The notes under the pieces are model-generated. The model did not search any database, was not told the origin of the DNA, and saw nothing but the letters and a program-made list of their open reading frames with translations. Below are positions 16,911 to 25,699 of a stretch of DNA of 64,000 nt, piece by piece. Source of the stretch: Pseudoduganella flava. GTDB lineage: Bacteria; Pseudomonadota; Gammaproteobacteria; Burkholderiales; Burkholderiaceae_D. Each line of letters starts with the position of its first letter. Position 1 is the first letter of the stretch. The stretch lies in NCBI RefSeq assembly GCF_007830495.1, contig NZ_VLKW01000002.1:456270-520269 (forward strand). The letters run 5' to 3'. The translations under genes and the position numbers were made by a program.

Positions 16911-16954
16911 ATTCACTGGTCATGATTCACTGGGTCATGGTTCACTGGATCATG
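16911..16954 (+). repeat. Three tandem 14-15 bp repeats (TTCACTGG-n-TCATG)
   Basis: ATTCACTGGTCATG (16911-16924), ATTCACTGGGTCATG (16925-16939) and GTTCACTGGATCATG (16940-16954) lie head to tail between pheT and ihfA. A diverged half unit TTAGTGGTCA precedes them. The surrounding 16833-17072 shows no gene. The repeat is too short for a CRISPR and has no spacers. Confidence 0.8.
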
Positions 16955-17072
16955 GTCCCGCCGGGTTGTTGCCGGTAACTTAGGCAGGGCTTAAGCGCGG
17001 CAGTAAAGCGGGTGTAACACTTCCGTGCACCGCAGCATTCATTCAAAATAGTCAACATTCAGTTCACCAAGC

Positions 17073-17093
17073 GAGTCCGGCCGTGCCGGACTC
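17073..17093 (+). other. Perfect 9-bp hairpin upstream of ihfA
   Basis: GAGTCCGGC (17073-17081) and GCCGGACTC (17085-17093) enclose a CGT loop. The downstream ACGTTCTTTGT is only weakly T-rich, so termination would be partial; it may attenuate read-through from pheT into ihfA. Confidence 0.45.
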
Positions 17094-17121
17094 ACGTTCT
17101 TTGTAAAGGCAGGGCAGCAAA

Positions 17122-17529
17122 ATTAACAACAACGACACCGCGGTATTGCAATCTGCGCTGGATGCCGAGTTGCACAGCGCCATGCAGGTTGCCAAGGTAC
17201 GCAAGGAAGCTGAAAAGAACTTGCCCACGCTGACGAAGGCCGAACTGGCGGAACTGCTGTTCGAACAGGTCGGCTTGAACAAGCGCGAGGCAAAGGATAT
17301 GGTCGAGACCTTCTTCGACGAGATCCGCAACGCGCTCGAGCGTGGCGAGGCGGTCAAGTTGTCCGGTTTCGGCAATTTCCAGCTGCGCGACAAGCCGCAG
17401 CGGCCGGGCCGCAACCCGAAGACGGGCGAAGAGATTCCCATCACGGCGCGCCGCGTCGTGACCTTCCATGCCAGCCAGAAGCTGAAGGGCATGGTGGAAG
17501 AGAGTGCCGCGCTGGCACGCGCAGCCTGA
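17122..17529 (+). CDS. ihfA: Integration host factor alpha subunit
   Basis: DNA-bending nucleoid protein that acts as a heterodimer with IhfB in recombination, replication and sigma-54 promoters. The core ([57 protein letters not shown]) is a textbook IHF/HU fold with the intercalating proline in the [11 protein letters not shown] arm, and the position after pheT identifies IhfA. There is no good ATG: the coding frame extends upstream to an ATT at 17122 (then AACAACAACGAC) with AGGG seven bases before it. Alternatives are TTG 17146 and ATG 17183, neither with a Shine-Dalgarno. The 5' end is therefore uncertain; with ATT the protein has 135 residues including an N-terminal extension seen in other Burkholderiales. 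Confidence 0.93.
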   Translation: MNNNDTAVLQSALDAELHSAMQVAKVRKEAEKNLPTLTKAELAELLFEQVGLNKREAKDMVETFFDEIRNALERGEAVKLSGFGNFQLRDKPQRPGRNPKTGEEIPITARRVVTFHASQKLKGMVEESAALARAA

Positions 17530-17541
17530 TAAAGGGTCGGC

Positions 17542-17928
17542 ATGAACGATCGCATCAGCAAGACCGAACTGGTCAGCTTGCCGCCGATTCCGGCCAAGCG
17601 GTATTTCACGATCGGCGAGGTCAGCGAGCTGTGCGGCGTGAAGCCGCACGTTTTACGTTATTGGGAACAGGAATTCACACAGCTGAAGCCCGTCAAGCGG
17701 CGCGGCAACCGCCGCTACTATCAGCATCACGAAGTACTGTTGATCCGCCGGATCCGGGAGCTGCTGTACGAGCAGGGCTTCACGATCAGTGGCGCACGCA
17801 ATAAGCTGGACAGTCGTGGCAACGACCCGCAGGAAGCGTATGATAACGATACGCCGCCGGCGCCACCGCCACTGGACCGGGAAATGATCCGCAACGAACT
17901 GTTGGCGATACTTGGTTTGTTGAAATAA
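17542..17928 (+). CDS. MerR-family transcriptional regulator
   Basis: A 128-residue regulator with the MerR winged helix at 20-90: FTIGEVSELCGVKPHVLRYWE, RRGNRRYYQHHEVLLIRRIREL. The coiled dimerisation helix follows, but there are no metal-binding cysteines near the C-terminus (it ends DREMIRNELLAILGLLK), so it is not a metal sensor. It starts 12 bp after ihfA and is the standard downstream neighbour of ihfA in beta- and gammaproteobacteria, where its target is poorly defined. No terminator was recognised after it. Confidence 0.9.
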   Translation: MNDRISKTELVSLPPIPAKRYFTIGEVSELCGVKPHVLRYWEQEFTQLKPVKRRGNRRYYQHHEVLLIRRIRELLYEQGFTISGARNKLDSRGNDPQEAYDNDTPPAPPPLDREMIRNELLAILGLLK

Positions 17929-18016
17929 GTGCAACGTCTGCCGATGTCTCGAACTCTTTAATTTCACAACGTCGCCGTCACATGTAGGCGCGACAACGGG
18001 TTAGAACGTTAAATGA

Positions 18017-18043
18017 TTGGTGTTACAATATCAACGTTATAAT
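18017..18043 (+). promoter_or_regulatory. Possible promoter for the NarL-type regulator
   Basis: TTGGTG (18017-18022) and TATAAT (18038-18043) are separated by 15 bases, in a locally AT-rich stretch 64 bases before the gene. The -10 is perfect; the spacer is short. Confidence 0.4.
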
Positions 18044-18106
18044 TTTGTTAGTGAATTCGAAAACGCTCGGCGAGCTTCCCAAGCTAGGGATATACGAGGG
18101 AAAACA

Positions 18107-18739
18107 ATGATACGCGTTGCCATTTGTGACGATCATCAGATAGTACGAGCAGGCTTCAAGCAGATCTTTTCGCAATCGGAAGAATTTTCCGTTGTCGCGG
18201 AAGGCAGTACCGGCCGCGAAGCGCTGGACATCGCCCGTCGCGAGATTTGCGACGTCCTGTTGCTGGACATCGCGATGCCGGATCAGAGCGGCATCGACAC
18301 GTTGCGCACGATCCGCCAGGGCCAGCCCGATCTGCCGGTGCTGATCCTGTCAGGCTATCCGGCCCAGCAGTACGCGCTCAATCTGTTCAAGATGGGCGCG
18401 AACGGTTACCTGAACAAGGAATGCGAGGCGGACGAGTTGATCACGGCCGTCCGCACCGTGTACCAGGGCCGCCGGTATGTCAGCTCGCAGGTCGGCGAAC
18501 TGCTGGCGCAGAGCTTCGACCGCGACCCGAACACGGCGCTGCACACGGAACTGTCCGACCGCGAATTCCAGGTGTTCCTGCGCCTGGCGCGGGGCGCCAC
18601 GGTGTCCGATATCGGCACGGCGCTGTCGCTCAGCATCAAGACGGTGAGCACGTACCGCACCCGCATCATGGAAAAGATGGGGCTGCAATCGAACAGCGAC
18701 CTCACGTACTACGCGATGAAGAACAACCTGCTGGACTGA
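18107..18739 (+). CDS. NarL/FixJ-type response regulator
   Basis: A 210-residue two-component regulator. The receiver has the acidic pair CDDH (7-10) and phosphorylation site D54 (VLLLDIAMPDQSG), then a lysine in YLNKECEADEL. A LuxR-type helix-turn-helix ends the protein: LSDREFQVFLRLARGATVSD, ALSLSIKTVSTYRTRIMEKM. The start at 18107 has GAGGG six bases upstream. A sensor kinase of the matching HisKA_3 class lies 255 bp downstream, separated by a strong terminator, so the pair is probably cognate but separately transcribed. Target genes are unknown. Confidence 0.93.
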   Translation: MIRVAICDDHQIVRAGFKQIFSQSEEFSVVAEGSTGREALDIARREICDVLLLDIAMPDQSGIDTLRTIRQGQPDLPVLILSGYPAQQYALNLFKMGANGYLNKECEADELITAVRTVYQGRRYVSSQVGELLAQSFDRDPNTALHTELSDREFQVFLRLARGATVSDIGTALSLSIKTVSTYRTRIMEKMGLQSNSDLTYYAMKNNLLD

Positions 18740-18763
18740 CCGGCAGCTTCGAAGGACTTCCCG

Positions 18764-18823
18764 CACCGCCGGACCCGGCGGGCCCGTCCAGCACGGTGCC
18801 CGGCGCGTCCGGCGGTGTTTTTT
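18764..18823 (+). terminator. Strong intrinsic terminator after the NarL-type regulator
   Basis: CACCGCCGGAC (18764-18774) pairs perfectly with GTCCGGCGGTG (18807-18817) and TTTTTT follows (18818-18823). The 32-base loop can fold further. It separates the regulator from its presumed kinase. Confidence 0.85.
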
Positions 18824-18994
18824 GGGAGACCGCCGTCGTCGGGACTGGCAGTTTCGACATTTTGGTAAGCATATGTTACGAGAGCGTTGTTCTGTCGGGA
18901 AATAGTGCTCTCAGGTAGGATTTCCCCGAAGCATTGACGCAACAGCCGGGCTATAATGGCCTGCCCGCCCCGCGTCAGCGAAGGATGCTTCAGG

Positions 18995-20512
18995 ATGTAC
19001 TTCACAGTGAAAGCAGCACCGCAACACCGGCTGCCTCTCTACAAGACCGTATTGTGCGTTACGTGCGCACTGATCCTCATCGTCAACGGTCTGTTTCTCT
19101 TTCATAATCTCGAGGCGCTGAAGCGCGCCAACGCGCAGGTGCTGCAAAGCTCGCGCGTGGCCGAACGCCTGCAATACCTCGACGTGCTCGTGCAGGATGC
19201 CGAAAGCAGCATGCGCGGCTATTTCATCTCCGGCAACGAGGTGTACCTGGGGCCCACCAGGACGGTATCGGCCGAGACGGAGGCGGAATTCCGCCAGCTC
19301 GAAAAGCTGTTGGCCGACAATCCCGCGCAACTGAAGAACCTGAGCCAGCTGAACGTGCTGGTCCGCCGCAAGCTGGCGATGCTGGGCCAGACGGTCGACG
19401 TCTACAACCATGGCGGCCTGGACGAGATCGTCAACATTTCGCGCTACGCGGACGAACGCAACGGCATGGACGAGATCCGCCTGCAGACCGTGATCATGAT
19501 CCAGGAGCAGAACGAAACGCTGGCCGCCCGCAGTGCCCGCTTCTACGACGAATACCACAAGGCGCTCGTGCTGGGCATGGGCATCAATGGCGTGGCGATC
19601 CTCGTCCTCGTGATGTTCTACCAGCTGGTGCGGCGCAGCTTCGTCAACCAGGCCGCCGTCGAGCACAAGCTGCAGCAATCGAACGAGAACTTGGAAGAAA
19701 TGGTGGCGCAGCGGACGGAACAGCTGTCCGTGCTGTCACGCCACCTGATCAGCATCAGCGAAGAAGAGAAGGTCAGGCTGTCGCGCGAGCTGCACGACGA
19801 GATGGGCGCGAACCTGACGTCCATCGGCATGGACATCGGCGCCGTGATGCAGCAGCTGAAGGAGACGCATCCGGAACTGGCGGCGCAACTGAAGCGCGCC
19901 CGCGGCACCTTGGTGGACACGGTGGAACTGAAGCGCCGGATCGTCGAGAACCTGCGCCCGAGCCTGTTGGACAACCTGGGCCTGTGCGCGGCGATCGACA
20001 GCTACACGGAAGACTTCGCGCGCATGACGAAACTGCCGTGCGAGACGGAGATCGGGCCGGAAGTCGACGCGATTGCACGCGAGGGCGACGCCAGCCTGTC
20101 GATCGCGCTGTTCCGCATCGTGCAGGAATCGCTGACCAATATCCGCAAGTATGCGCAGGCGTCGCGCGTGTCCGTCACGTTGAAGCGCACGCATGAAGGG
20201 CTGGTGCTGCGGATCATCGACGACGGTATCGGCATCGCGGCCAATACGCTCGCGAAGCCGATGTCGCACGGGATCCTGGGGATGCGCGAACGGGCGCTGC
20301 TGCTGGGCGGCTCGCTGACGATCCGGCGCGGCCGCAACGACAAGGGCACGTGTATCGAAGTGCGGATTCCGCTGAAGGACGCCGCCGTTCAGGCGGCGCC
20401 GCAGCCGCTCAGCATCCCGCTACGTCAACGAGCAGACGATCATATTCCGTCTTCGCCACCTTATAGCACTCACCCGCATAGCGTTCCAGACCCTCACGAT
20501 CTAGCACAGTGA
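18995..20512 (+). CDS. CHASE3-domain sensor histidine kinase (NarX/DegS-type)
   Basis: Membrane sensor kinase of 505 residues. An N-terminal membrane helix (TVLCVTCALILIVNGLFLF) leads to an extracytoplasmic CHASE3-like helical domain (about 40-185; SMRGYFISGNEVYLGP), a second helix (ALVLGMGINGVAILVLVMFY), a coiled coil, the HisKA_3 box LSRELHDEMGANLTSIGMD with phosphoacceptor H267, and a HATPase domain ending in GILGMRERALLLGGS and GTCIEVRIPL. Start 18995 is preceded by AAGGA. The kinase domain is complete by about residue 470; the final 35 residues (rich in P, S and H) are encoded by DNA that is also the 3' end of the convergent Crp/Fnr gene. The NarL-type regulator upstream is the likely partner. 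Confidence 0.9.
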   Translation: MYFTVKAAPQHRLPLYKTVLCVTCALILIVNGLFLFHNLEALKRANAQVLQSSRVAERLQYLDVLVQDAESSMRGYFISGNEVYLGPTRTVSAETEAEFRQLEKLLADNPAQLKNLSQLNVLVRRKLAMLGQTVDVYNHGGLDEIVNISRYADERNGMDEIRLQTVIMIQEQNETLAARSARFYDEYHKALVLGMGINGVAILVLVMFYQLVRRSFVNQAAVEHKLQQSNENLEEMVAQRTEQLSVLSRHLISISEEEKVRLSRELHDEMGANLTSIGMDIGAVMQQLKETHPELAAQLKRARGTLVDTVELKRRIVENLRPSLLDNLGLCAAIDSYTEDFARMTKLPCETEIGPEVDAIAREGDASLSIALFRIVQESLTNIRKYAQASRVSVTLKRTHEGLVLRIIDDGIGIAANTLAKPMSHGILGMRERALLLGGSLTIRRGRNDKGTCIEVRIPLKDAAVQAAPQPLSIPLRQRADDHIPSSPPYSTHPHSVPDPHDLAQ

Positions 20513-21197
20513 TGTTGCCGCGGCGGTAGGTGATCAGGCCGTCTTCCTGCAGCTTGCCGGCAGCGGCCGTGATGCTTTCGCGACGCACGCCGAGCATGAT
20601 GGAAATCATTTCCTGCGTGACCTTCAGCTCGTTCGATGGCGAGCGATCCAGCCGGTCCAGCAGCCAGCGGCACAGCTTCTGTTCGATCGAGCTGTGGCGG
20701 CCGCCGACGGCGTTCTGCGCCATCTGCGCGAACAGCGCCGTGTTGTAGCGCATCAGCAGCTGGGGCAGGGCGCCGCCCTGGTTGAACGCGTCGCGCAGCG
20801 CCTGCGCCTTCAGGCGGTAGCCGTAGCCCGGGCTCTGCACGACAGCCGTGCACATCGCGCGTTCGCCGGGGAACATCGAGACGCCGACGACGCCCTCATG
20901 GCCCACGACGGCGATTTCCGTCGTCGCGCCGTCCTCCATCACGTACAGCAGCGAGATGATGGCGGTGGTGGGGAAATATACGTTCTCGAGCTTGCTGCCA
21001 TATTCAAACAGCTCCTTGCCGAACGGGAGCTGCACGAGCTCCAGGTGTTCGAACAGCGATTCGAGTACATGGCGAGGCAGCGCCGCCAGCAGTTCGTTCT
21101 GCTGCGTACCGCTGTAGCTGACAACCGGCCGGGTTTCCCGCACGCTGAAGGGAGGCAGCGGGGACTTTTCGGAAACGCCAAGTTGAGTGTTGTTCAT
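20409..21197 (-). CDS. Crp/Fnr-family transcriptional regulator
   Basis: A 262-residue regulator with an N-terminal cyclic-nucleotide-binding-like domain (about 45-165; FGKELFEYGSKLENVYFPTTA, TTEIAVVGHEGVVGVS) and a C-terminal winged helix (NELKVTQEMISIMLGVRRESI, GKLQEDGLITYRRGNITVLD). It lacks the Fnr N-terminal cysteine cluster and the phosphate-binding cassette signature typical of cAMP-CRP, so the effector is unknown. It resembles a widespread proteobacterial group with the GxExIxxLP-free domain and strong RRE(S/T)IT recognition helix. Start 21197 has TGAGGATAAA upstream. Its last 104 bp overlap the 3' end of the convergent kinase gene. Confidence 0.9.
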   Translation of the reverse strand: MNNTQLGVSEKSPLPPFSVRETRPVVSYSGTQQNELLAALPRHVLESLFEHLELVQLPFGKELFEYGSKLENVYFPTTAIISLLYVMEDGATTEIAVVGHEGVVGVSMFPGERAMCTAVVQSPGYGYRLKAQALRDAFNQGGALPQLLMRYNTALFAQMAQNAVGGRHSSIEQKLCRWLLDRLDRSPSNELKVTQEMISIMLGVRRESITAAAGKLQEDGLITYRRGNITVLDREGLERYAGECYKVAKTEYDRLLVDVAGC

Positions 21198-21237
21198 TTT
21201 ATCCTCACAAGCTTAAGTACAGGGGGACGCGCCGGCG

Positions 21238-21311
21238 CTTATGTTTGTAAGGACTGCAATGCCGATCGCGTTGGTAGTACTTTAAGTTCCTATGTAGGTT
21301 ACGAACATAAG
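21238..21311. promoter_or_regulatory. Long-range inverted repeat upstream of the Crp/Fnr gene
   Basis: CTTATGTTTGTAA (21238-21250) and TTACGAACATAAG (21299-21311) match as inverted arms with one mismatch, separated by 48 bases. They lie 41 and 102 bp upstream of the regulator's start, suitable for looping or for two half-sites of an autoregulator. Confidence 0.4.
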
Positions 21312-21353
21312 ACCTGTTTCCGACCTGCTGTAGGCTCGTAAGATGGTAATTTG

Positions 21354-23453
21354 TCAGCGCACTCCTACCGATTCTTGCTTTTGTCTAGCATGCCGTGTTT
21401 TTGTCTGGCGCACGATAGGCGCTAACGCCTGCTTTGGAGGGGCCTTTTCTCTGCCGCCATGACTGCCTGCAAGACCGGCGCTATTTTCGGGGCTATCCGT
21501 GCGGCAGCGAACATTGCATCCTGCAACTGCCGTACCGGACAGCCTGAAACGGCTCAGTGCACTGTTCAGTGAGGCCGATTCGGCCTGGATGCGGCTTGCT
21601 CCTACAGAGGCTTGAACTGTGAGCCCGGCATTACGGCGGTTCATTTCGTCGATCTGCGACAGCGCCTCGTCCAGCGCTGCGATTTCGCCCCGCTGGCCCG
21701 CCTCGGCCGTGCCGATCCGCGCGATGATGTCCGCCATCTGGCGTACCGAGGCGACCACCTGTTCCATCGTGTTGCCGGCGGTGTCCGCGAGAGCGCTGCC
21801 CGCTTCGACGTTCGTGACGGCGTCGCCGATCAGCTTCTTGATCTCCAGCGCGGCGGCGGCCGAACGCTGGGCCAGGCTGCGCACCTCGCCGGCAACGACG
21901 GCAAACCCGCGCCCCTGCTCGCCCGCCCGCGCCGCTTCGACGGCTGCGTTCAGCGCGAGGATATTGGTCTGGAACGCGATGCCGTCGATGACGCCGATGA
22001 TGTCGGCGATCCGATGGGCGCTGGCATGGATCGCGCCCATCTTGCCGACGACGGCTGCCACGCTGGCGCCGCCTTCGTGCGCAACCGCGCTGGCTTCCTG
22101 TGCCAATGCCGCGCCTTGCTGCACGTGCCGGCCGTTGTGCTGCACAGCACCCGTCAGCTGGTGCATCGCCGTCACCGTCACGGACAGGGCCTGGGCCTGC
22201 GTGCCCGTCTGCGCGGACAGGTCGGCGCTGCCGCCCGCCAGCTCGTCCGCCGTGGCCGCCATCCGCAGCGCGCTGCCGCGCACGTCGGCCACCAGGGCCT
22301 CGAGCGTCACGAGCATCGCGCCGAACGCATTGGCCAGCGCCCCCGTCTCGTCGCGGGCAGGCGAGGTGACTCGCACGCTGAGGTCGCCACCGGCGGCGGC
22401 CCGGACGGCGGCATTCAGCTGGCCGATATCGCGCGCGAACGAACGGTAGAACCCGGCCAGCAGCCAGCCGGCCAATGCGATCGCGATGCAGACGATGGCC
22501 AGGACCAGGTCGCGCCGTAACGCGTCGCGCGCGGCACGCTCGGCCAGCAGGCTGTCGAGCACGCCGGCCGACGCGCTCCGCAGTGCGTAGAGCCCGTCGA
22601 CGGCGGCCAGGCCGGCTTTCATGAAGGCCGGACCCGACGTCTGGTTGAACGAGTTGGTGACTTCGTCCCGTGTGCGGTCCATGAATGCGACGGCGGCCGG
22701 CACCGCTGCTGCGGGTCCGCCCAGTGCGGCCTGCGCGGGCGGATAGGCGGCGTAGATGGCGGCATAGCGGTCCGGCACGCCTTCGAGCGCATGGCGCGCC
22801 AGCATGGCTTTCGCGTTCAGTTGCGCATCCTCGTTGCCCGCCCATAGGCCCGTATCGATGAAGGCACCGCCCTGGCCGGCGATCGCGGCCAGGCTGTCGA
22901 CGATTTCCGGGAACGTGGTCAACGCGGCAGCGGCGAGATGATGGGTGCGCACTTCGGGGTCGAGGCTCAGGCGCGACGTGTCGGCGACTGTGCGGGCCAG
23001 CCGGGTACCTGCCGCGACGACGGCGTCGTGCAGGGCGAGGCTGGCTTTCGCATCCGCCGCCGGCTGGCGCAGCGCCGCGGCATGCTTGCGCAGTGTCGCG
23101 AAGCCGTCCAGGTTCGCCAGCTCGCCCATGTCGCGTTGCCAGGTGTCGAGAGTTTCCAGGCTGCGGTTCAGCTGGTCAGTCAACGCCTTCGCGTCGGTGG
23201 GCTGGCGGGCGGTCAGGCGCAGGTGTTCGAACGCGCGGCGGTGCTGGGTCAGGCGGATGATGTCGTTCAGGCGGCCCAGGTAGGCGAGGCCGTCGCGCTC
23301 CAGTCTCGTTTGCGCGACGGAGCGGTGCAGTTCCGTCATCAGCAGGCCTGTCGCCAGCAGCAGCGGCAGCAGCAGGACGAGGGAGATGAGCAGGAATTTG
23401 GGGAGCAGGCGCAGGCGCTGCATCAGGGAGATGGCAGGGCGGAGGAGGGGCAT
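21354..23453 (-). CDS. Methyl-accepting chemotaxis protein
   Basis: Inner-membrane chemoreceptor of about 699 residues. First membrane helix [22 protein letters not shown], a large periplasmic helical ligand domain (about 45-310), second helix [25 protein letters not shown] (about 340-395) and a signalling domain with the conserved hairpin tip [19 protein letters not shown] and [18 protein letters not shown]. After the signalling helices there is a basic tail of about 65 residues without the NWETF-type pentapeptide that tethers CheR. The start is uncertain: ATG 23453 has no clear SD, and an in-frame TTG at 23513 is possible. No che genes lie nearby, so this is an orphan receptor. Confidence 0.9.
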   Translation of the reverse strand: MPLLRPAISLMQRLRLLPKFLLISLVLLLPLLLATGLLMTELHRSVAQTRLERDGLAYLGRLNDIIRLTQHRRAFEHLRLTARQPTDAKALTDQLNRSLETLDTWQRDMGELANLDGFATLRKHAAALRQPAADAKASLALHDAVVAAGTRLARTVADTSRLSLDPEVRTHHLAAAALTTFPEIVDSLAAIAGQGGAFIDTGLWAGNEDAQLNAKAMLARHALEGVPDRYAAIYAAYPPAQAALGGPAAAVPAAVAFMDRTRDEVTNSFNQTSGPAFMKAGLAAVDGLYALRSASAGVLDSLLAERAARDALRRDLVLAIVCIAIALAGWLLAGFYRSFARDIGQLNAAVRAAAGGDLSVRVTSPARDETGALANAFGAMLVTLEALVADVRGSALRMAATADELAGGSADLSAQTGTQAQALSVTVTAMHQLTGAVQHNGRHVQQGAALAQEASAVAHEGGASVAAVVGKMGAIHASAHRIADIIGVIDGIAFQTNILALNAAVEAARAGEQGRGFAVVAGEVRSLAQRSAAAALEIKKLIGDAVTNVEAGSALADTAGNTMEQVVASVRQMADIIARIGTAEAGQRGEIAALDEALSQIDEMNRRNAGLTVQASVGASRIQAESASLNSALSRFRLSGTAVAGCNVRCRTDSPENSAGLAGSHGGREKAPPKQALAPIVRQTKTRHARQKQESVGVR

Positions 23454-23608
23454 TTTGTCTGGATGGAAATTAATGTTCCTTTCGAATAATGACTGAGCAA
23501 TATGACGGGGCAATGACTGGATGTGCGGTCAATAATGCTGTTGCGCTTATGGCGCCGGGCAAGACCTTGCGTGATAATCGGCCTTCGCAACCAGCTTCAC
23601 GCAGCCCC

Positions 23609-24271
23609 ATGCACATCCTCCTTGTAGAAGACGACACAGTCCTGGCCGACGGCCTGTCCCGCCTGTTGGAAAACAGCGGGATGACGGTGACCGTGCTGCG
23701 TGACGGCACCGCTGCCGATGCCGCGTTGCAGGGGCCTGTTTCGGCGGACGTGCTGGTGCTCGACATCGGCTTGCCGGGCCTGGACGGCTTCGAAGTGGTG
23801 CGGCGTTTGCGCGCGCGCGGCAGTGCCTTGCCGGTGCTGCTGTTGACGGCGCGCGACGCCGTCGAGGACCGCGTGCGCGGGCTGGAACTGGGCGCGGACG
23901 ATTACTTGGTCAAGCCGTTCGCGGCGCCCGAGCTGGTGGCGCGCGTGCGGGCGCTGGCGCGGCGGCATCAGCGTCCCGCCGTGCTGTCCGCCGGCACCTT
24001 GGTGCTCGACGCCGCGACGCGGCGCGCCACCGTCGCGGGCAAGGCGATCGACCTGTCCGTGCGCGAATGGGCCGTGCTCGAGTACCTGTTGCTGCATGGC
24101 TCGCGGGTCGTGTCGAAGCAGCAGATCATCGATGCGATCGTGCCGTATGGCGAGGATGTCACGCCGAATGCCGTGGAGGTCTACATCTCCCGCGTGCGGC
24201 AGAAGACGGCGGACGCCGGCATCCACATCCGCACCATTCGCGGCTTCGGCTATATGCTGGAACATGCCTAG
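23609..24271 (+). CDS. OmpR-family response regulator (TctD/QseB-like)
   Basis: A 220-residue regulator: receiver with VEDD (6-9), phosphorylation site D52 in VLVLDIGLPGLDG, conserved K in DDYLVKPFAAPEL, then an OmpR-type winged helix (LSVREWAVLEYLLLHGSRVVS, NAVEVYISRVRQKTADAGIHI, TIRGFGYML). The start at MHILLVEDD is fixed by family comparison although no SD is visible; longer in-frame readings add 40 unrelated residues. It overlaps the downstream kinase gene by 8 bp, so the pair is one transcript and almost certainly cognate. A TGTCAG direct repeat with 11-bp period just downstream of the pair is a possible binding site. Confidence 0.92.
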   Translation: MHILLVEDDTVLADGLSRLLENSGMTVTVLRDGTAADAALQGPVSADVLVLDIGLPGLDGFEVVRRLRARGSALPVLLLTARDAVEDRVRGLELGADDYLVKPFAAPELVARVRALARRHQRPAVLSAGTLVLDAATRRATVAGKAIDLSVREWAVLEYLLLHGSRVVSKQQIIDAIVPYGEDVTPNAVEVYISRVRQKTADAGIHIRTIRGFGYMLEHA

Positions 24272-25586
24272 CATCCGCGTGCGGCTGCTGCAGTGGCTGA
24301 TCGGGCCGATCCTGCTCGTCAACCTGGCCGGCGGCGCGCTGACCTATGCGCTCGCCTGGCTGCCTGCCCAGCAAGCCTTCGACCAGGGCTTGCTGGATGC
24401 GGCCGGCGCGCTGGCCGCGCGGCTCGCCGGCCAGGGTCCCGGTCTGCACCTCGACCTGCCGCCGCAGGCGCAGCAGGTGCTCCGCAGCGATCCGGCCGAC
24501 GCCGTCTACTTCGCCGTGCGCGGGCCCGATGGCCGCTTGCTGGCCGGCGATCCGGACTTTCCCACGCCAGCGCCGCGCGAGCAGGCGTTCGATGCCGCGA
24601 TGCGGGACGAACCCGTGCGGATGGTGTTGCTGCGCCGGGGCGAGGCGACGGTCGGTGTCGCGAAGACGCTGCGCCAGCGGAAGGAAGCGCGCGCGGCGAT
24701 CGTCCGCGCGCTGGTTCTGCTGGAAGCGTTGTTCACGGCGCTGTCCATTGGCCTGATCTGGTACTCCGTCAGCAACGGCTTGCGGCCGTTGCACCGGCTG
24801 CGCGCGGCGTTGAAGGCGCGTGCCGCGGACGACCTGTCGCCGGTGCCCACCTCCGCCGTGCCCGATGAGCTGGAGCCCGTTGTCGTCGCGCTGAACGGTT
24901 TGCTGGAGCGGGCCGGCGCGGATGCGAGCGCCCGGCAGAACTTCCTGGCCGACATGGCCCACCAGCTGCGCACGCCCCTTGCCGGGTTGCGCGTCCAGCT
25001 CGACGTGCTGGCAGGGCGGCATGCCGACCCGGACTCCGCGCGGGCGCTGGAGATGATGCGGGCTGCCAGCGAACGGATGACGCGCCAGGTCAACCAGCTG
25101 CTGGCGCTGGCCCGCGCCGAACCGTCACGCTTCGAACGCACCCGGCTCGAGCCGCTGGCGCTGGATGGTTTGCTGGCCGAGACGATCCGGCACTTCGTCG
25201 AGCAGGCCGCGCGCAAGGATATCGACCTGGGCTTCGAGCTGGCACCGACGACGGTGCGGGGCGACCGCTTCCTGCTGCGCGATCTCGTCGACAACCTGGT
25301 CGACAACGCGCTGCGCTACACGCCCGCCGGCGGCACCGTCACCGTCGCCTGCCGGCAGGACGGCGACGCCGGCGTGTTCACCGTCGAGGACTCCGGCCCC
25401 GGCATTCCCCCCGCGCGCCGGCAGGCCGTGTTCAGTCGCTTCGTGCGCCTCGACGGCCAGGAAGAGGGCAGCGGCCTGGGCCTGGCGATCGTGCGCGACA
25501 TCGCCGCCGCGCATGGCGCGACCGTCATGATCGGCACGGCCGCGGGCGGCCAGGGGGCACTCTTCACGGTACGCTTCCCCCGCTGA
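24264..25586 (+). CDS. Sensor histidine kinase (TctE/QseC-like)
   Basis: A 440-residue membrane kinase. Helix 1 IGPILLVNLAGGALTYALAWL, a short periplasmic domain of the 2CSK_N type (about 40-150; DAVYFAVRGPDGRLLAGDP), helix 2 LVLLEALFTALSIGLIWYSV, HAMP-like linker GLRPLHRLRAALKARAADDL, H-box FLADMAHQLRTPLAG with H near 233, N-box DLVDNLVDNALRYTP, DSGPGIPP and EEGSGLGLAIV. The 2CSK_N domain is typical of kinases such as TctE that sense organic acids, but no transporter gene lies next to it. Start ATG 24264 overlaps the regulator stop by 8 bp. Confidence 0.92.
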   Translation: MPSIRVRLLQWLIGPILLVNLAGGALTYALAWLPAQQAFDQGLLDAAGALAARLAGQGPGLHLDLPPQAQQVLRSDPADAVYFAVRGPDGRLLAGDPDFPTPAPREQAFDAAMRDEPVRMVLLRRGEATVGVAKTLRQRKEARAAIVRALVLLEALFTALSIGLIWYSVSNGLRPLHRLRAALKARAADDLSPVPTSAVPDELEPVVVALNGLLERAGADASARQNFLADMAHQLRTPLAGLRVQLDVLAGRHADPDSARALEMMRAASERMTRQVNQLLALARAEPSRFERTRLEPLALDGLLAETIRHFVEQAARKDIDLGFELAPTTVRGDRFLLRDLVDNLVDNALRYTPAGGTVTVACRQDGDAGVFTVEDSGPGIPPARRQAVFSRFVRLDGQEEGSGLGLAIVRDIAAAHGATVMIGTAAGGQGALFTVRFPR

Positions 25587-25614
25587 CGCTGCGTTTCCGC
25601 AACAGACAGCGCGC

Positions 25615-25654
25615 TGTCAGGAATTTGTCAGCCTTTCCTCAGGGAAATGACAGC
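25615..25654. promoter_or_regulatory. TGTCAG direct repeat (11-bp period) upstream of pilE
   Basis: TGTCAG at 25615-25620 and again at 25626-25631 are in the same orientation with 11-bp periodicity, the usual geometry for OmpR-family dimers. An inverted TGACAGC follows at 25648-25654, pairing with GCTGTCA at 25613-25619. A TAGAAT -10-like box at 25664-25669 serves pilE. The OmpR-family gene at 23609 is the obvious candidate regulator. Confidence 0.5.
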
Positions 25655-25699
25655 TTCGGGCGATAGAATTGCCGTACGTCAATCCGCCCCGAGGTCGCC

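Noticed and set aside
16911..16954. Possible CRISPR array
   Set aside because: Units are 14-15 bp, contiguous without spacers, and no cas gene is present.
18934..18957. TTGACG/TATAAT promoter for the CHASE3 kinase
   Set aside because: The spacer is only 12 bases; the -10 alone may be used but the pair is not a valid promoter.
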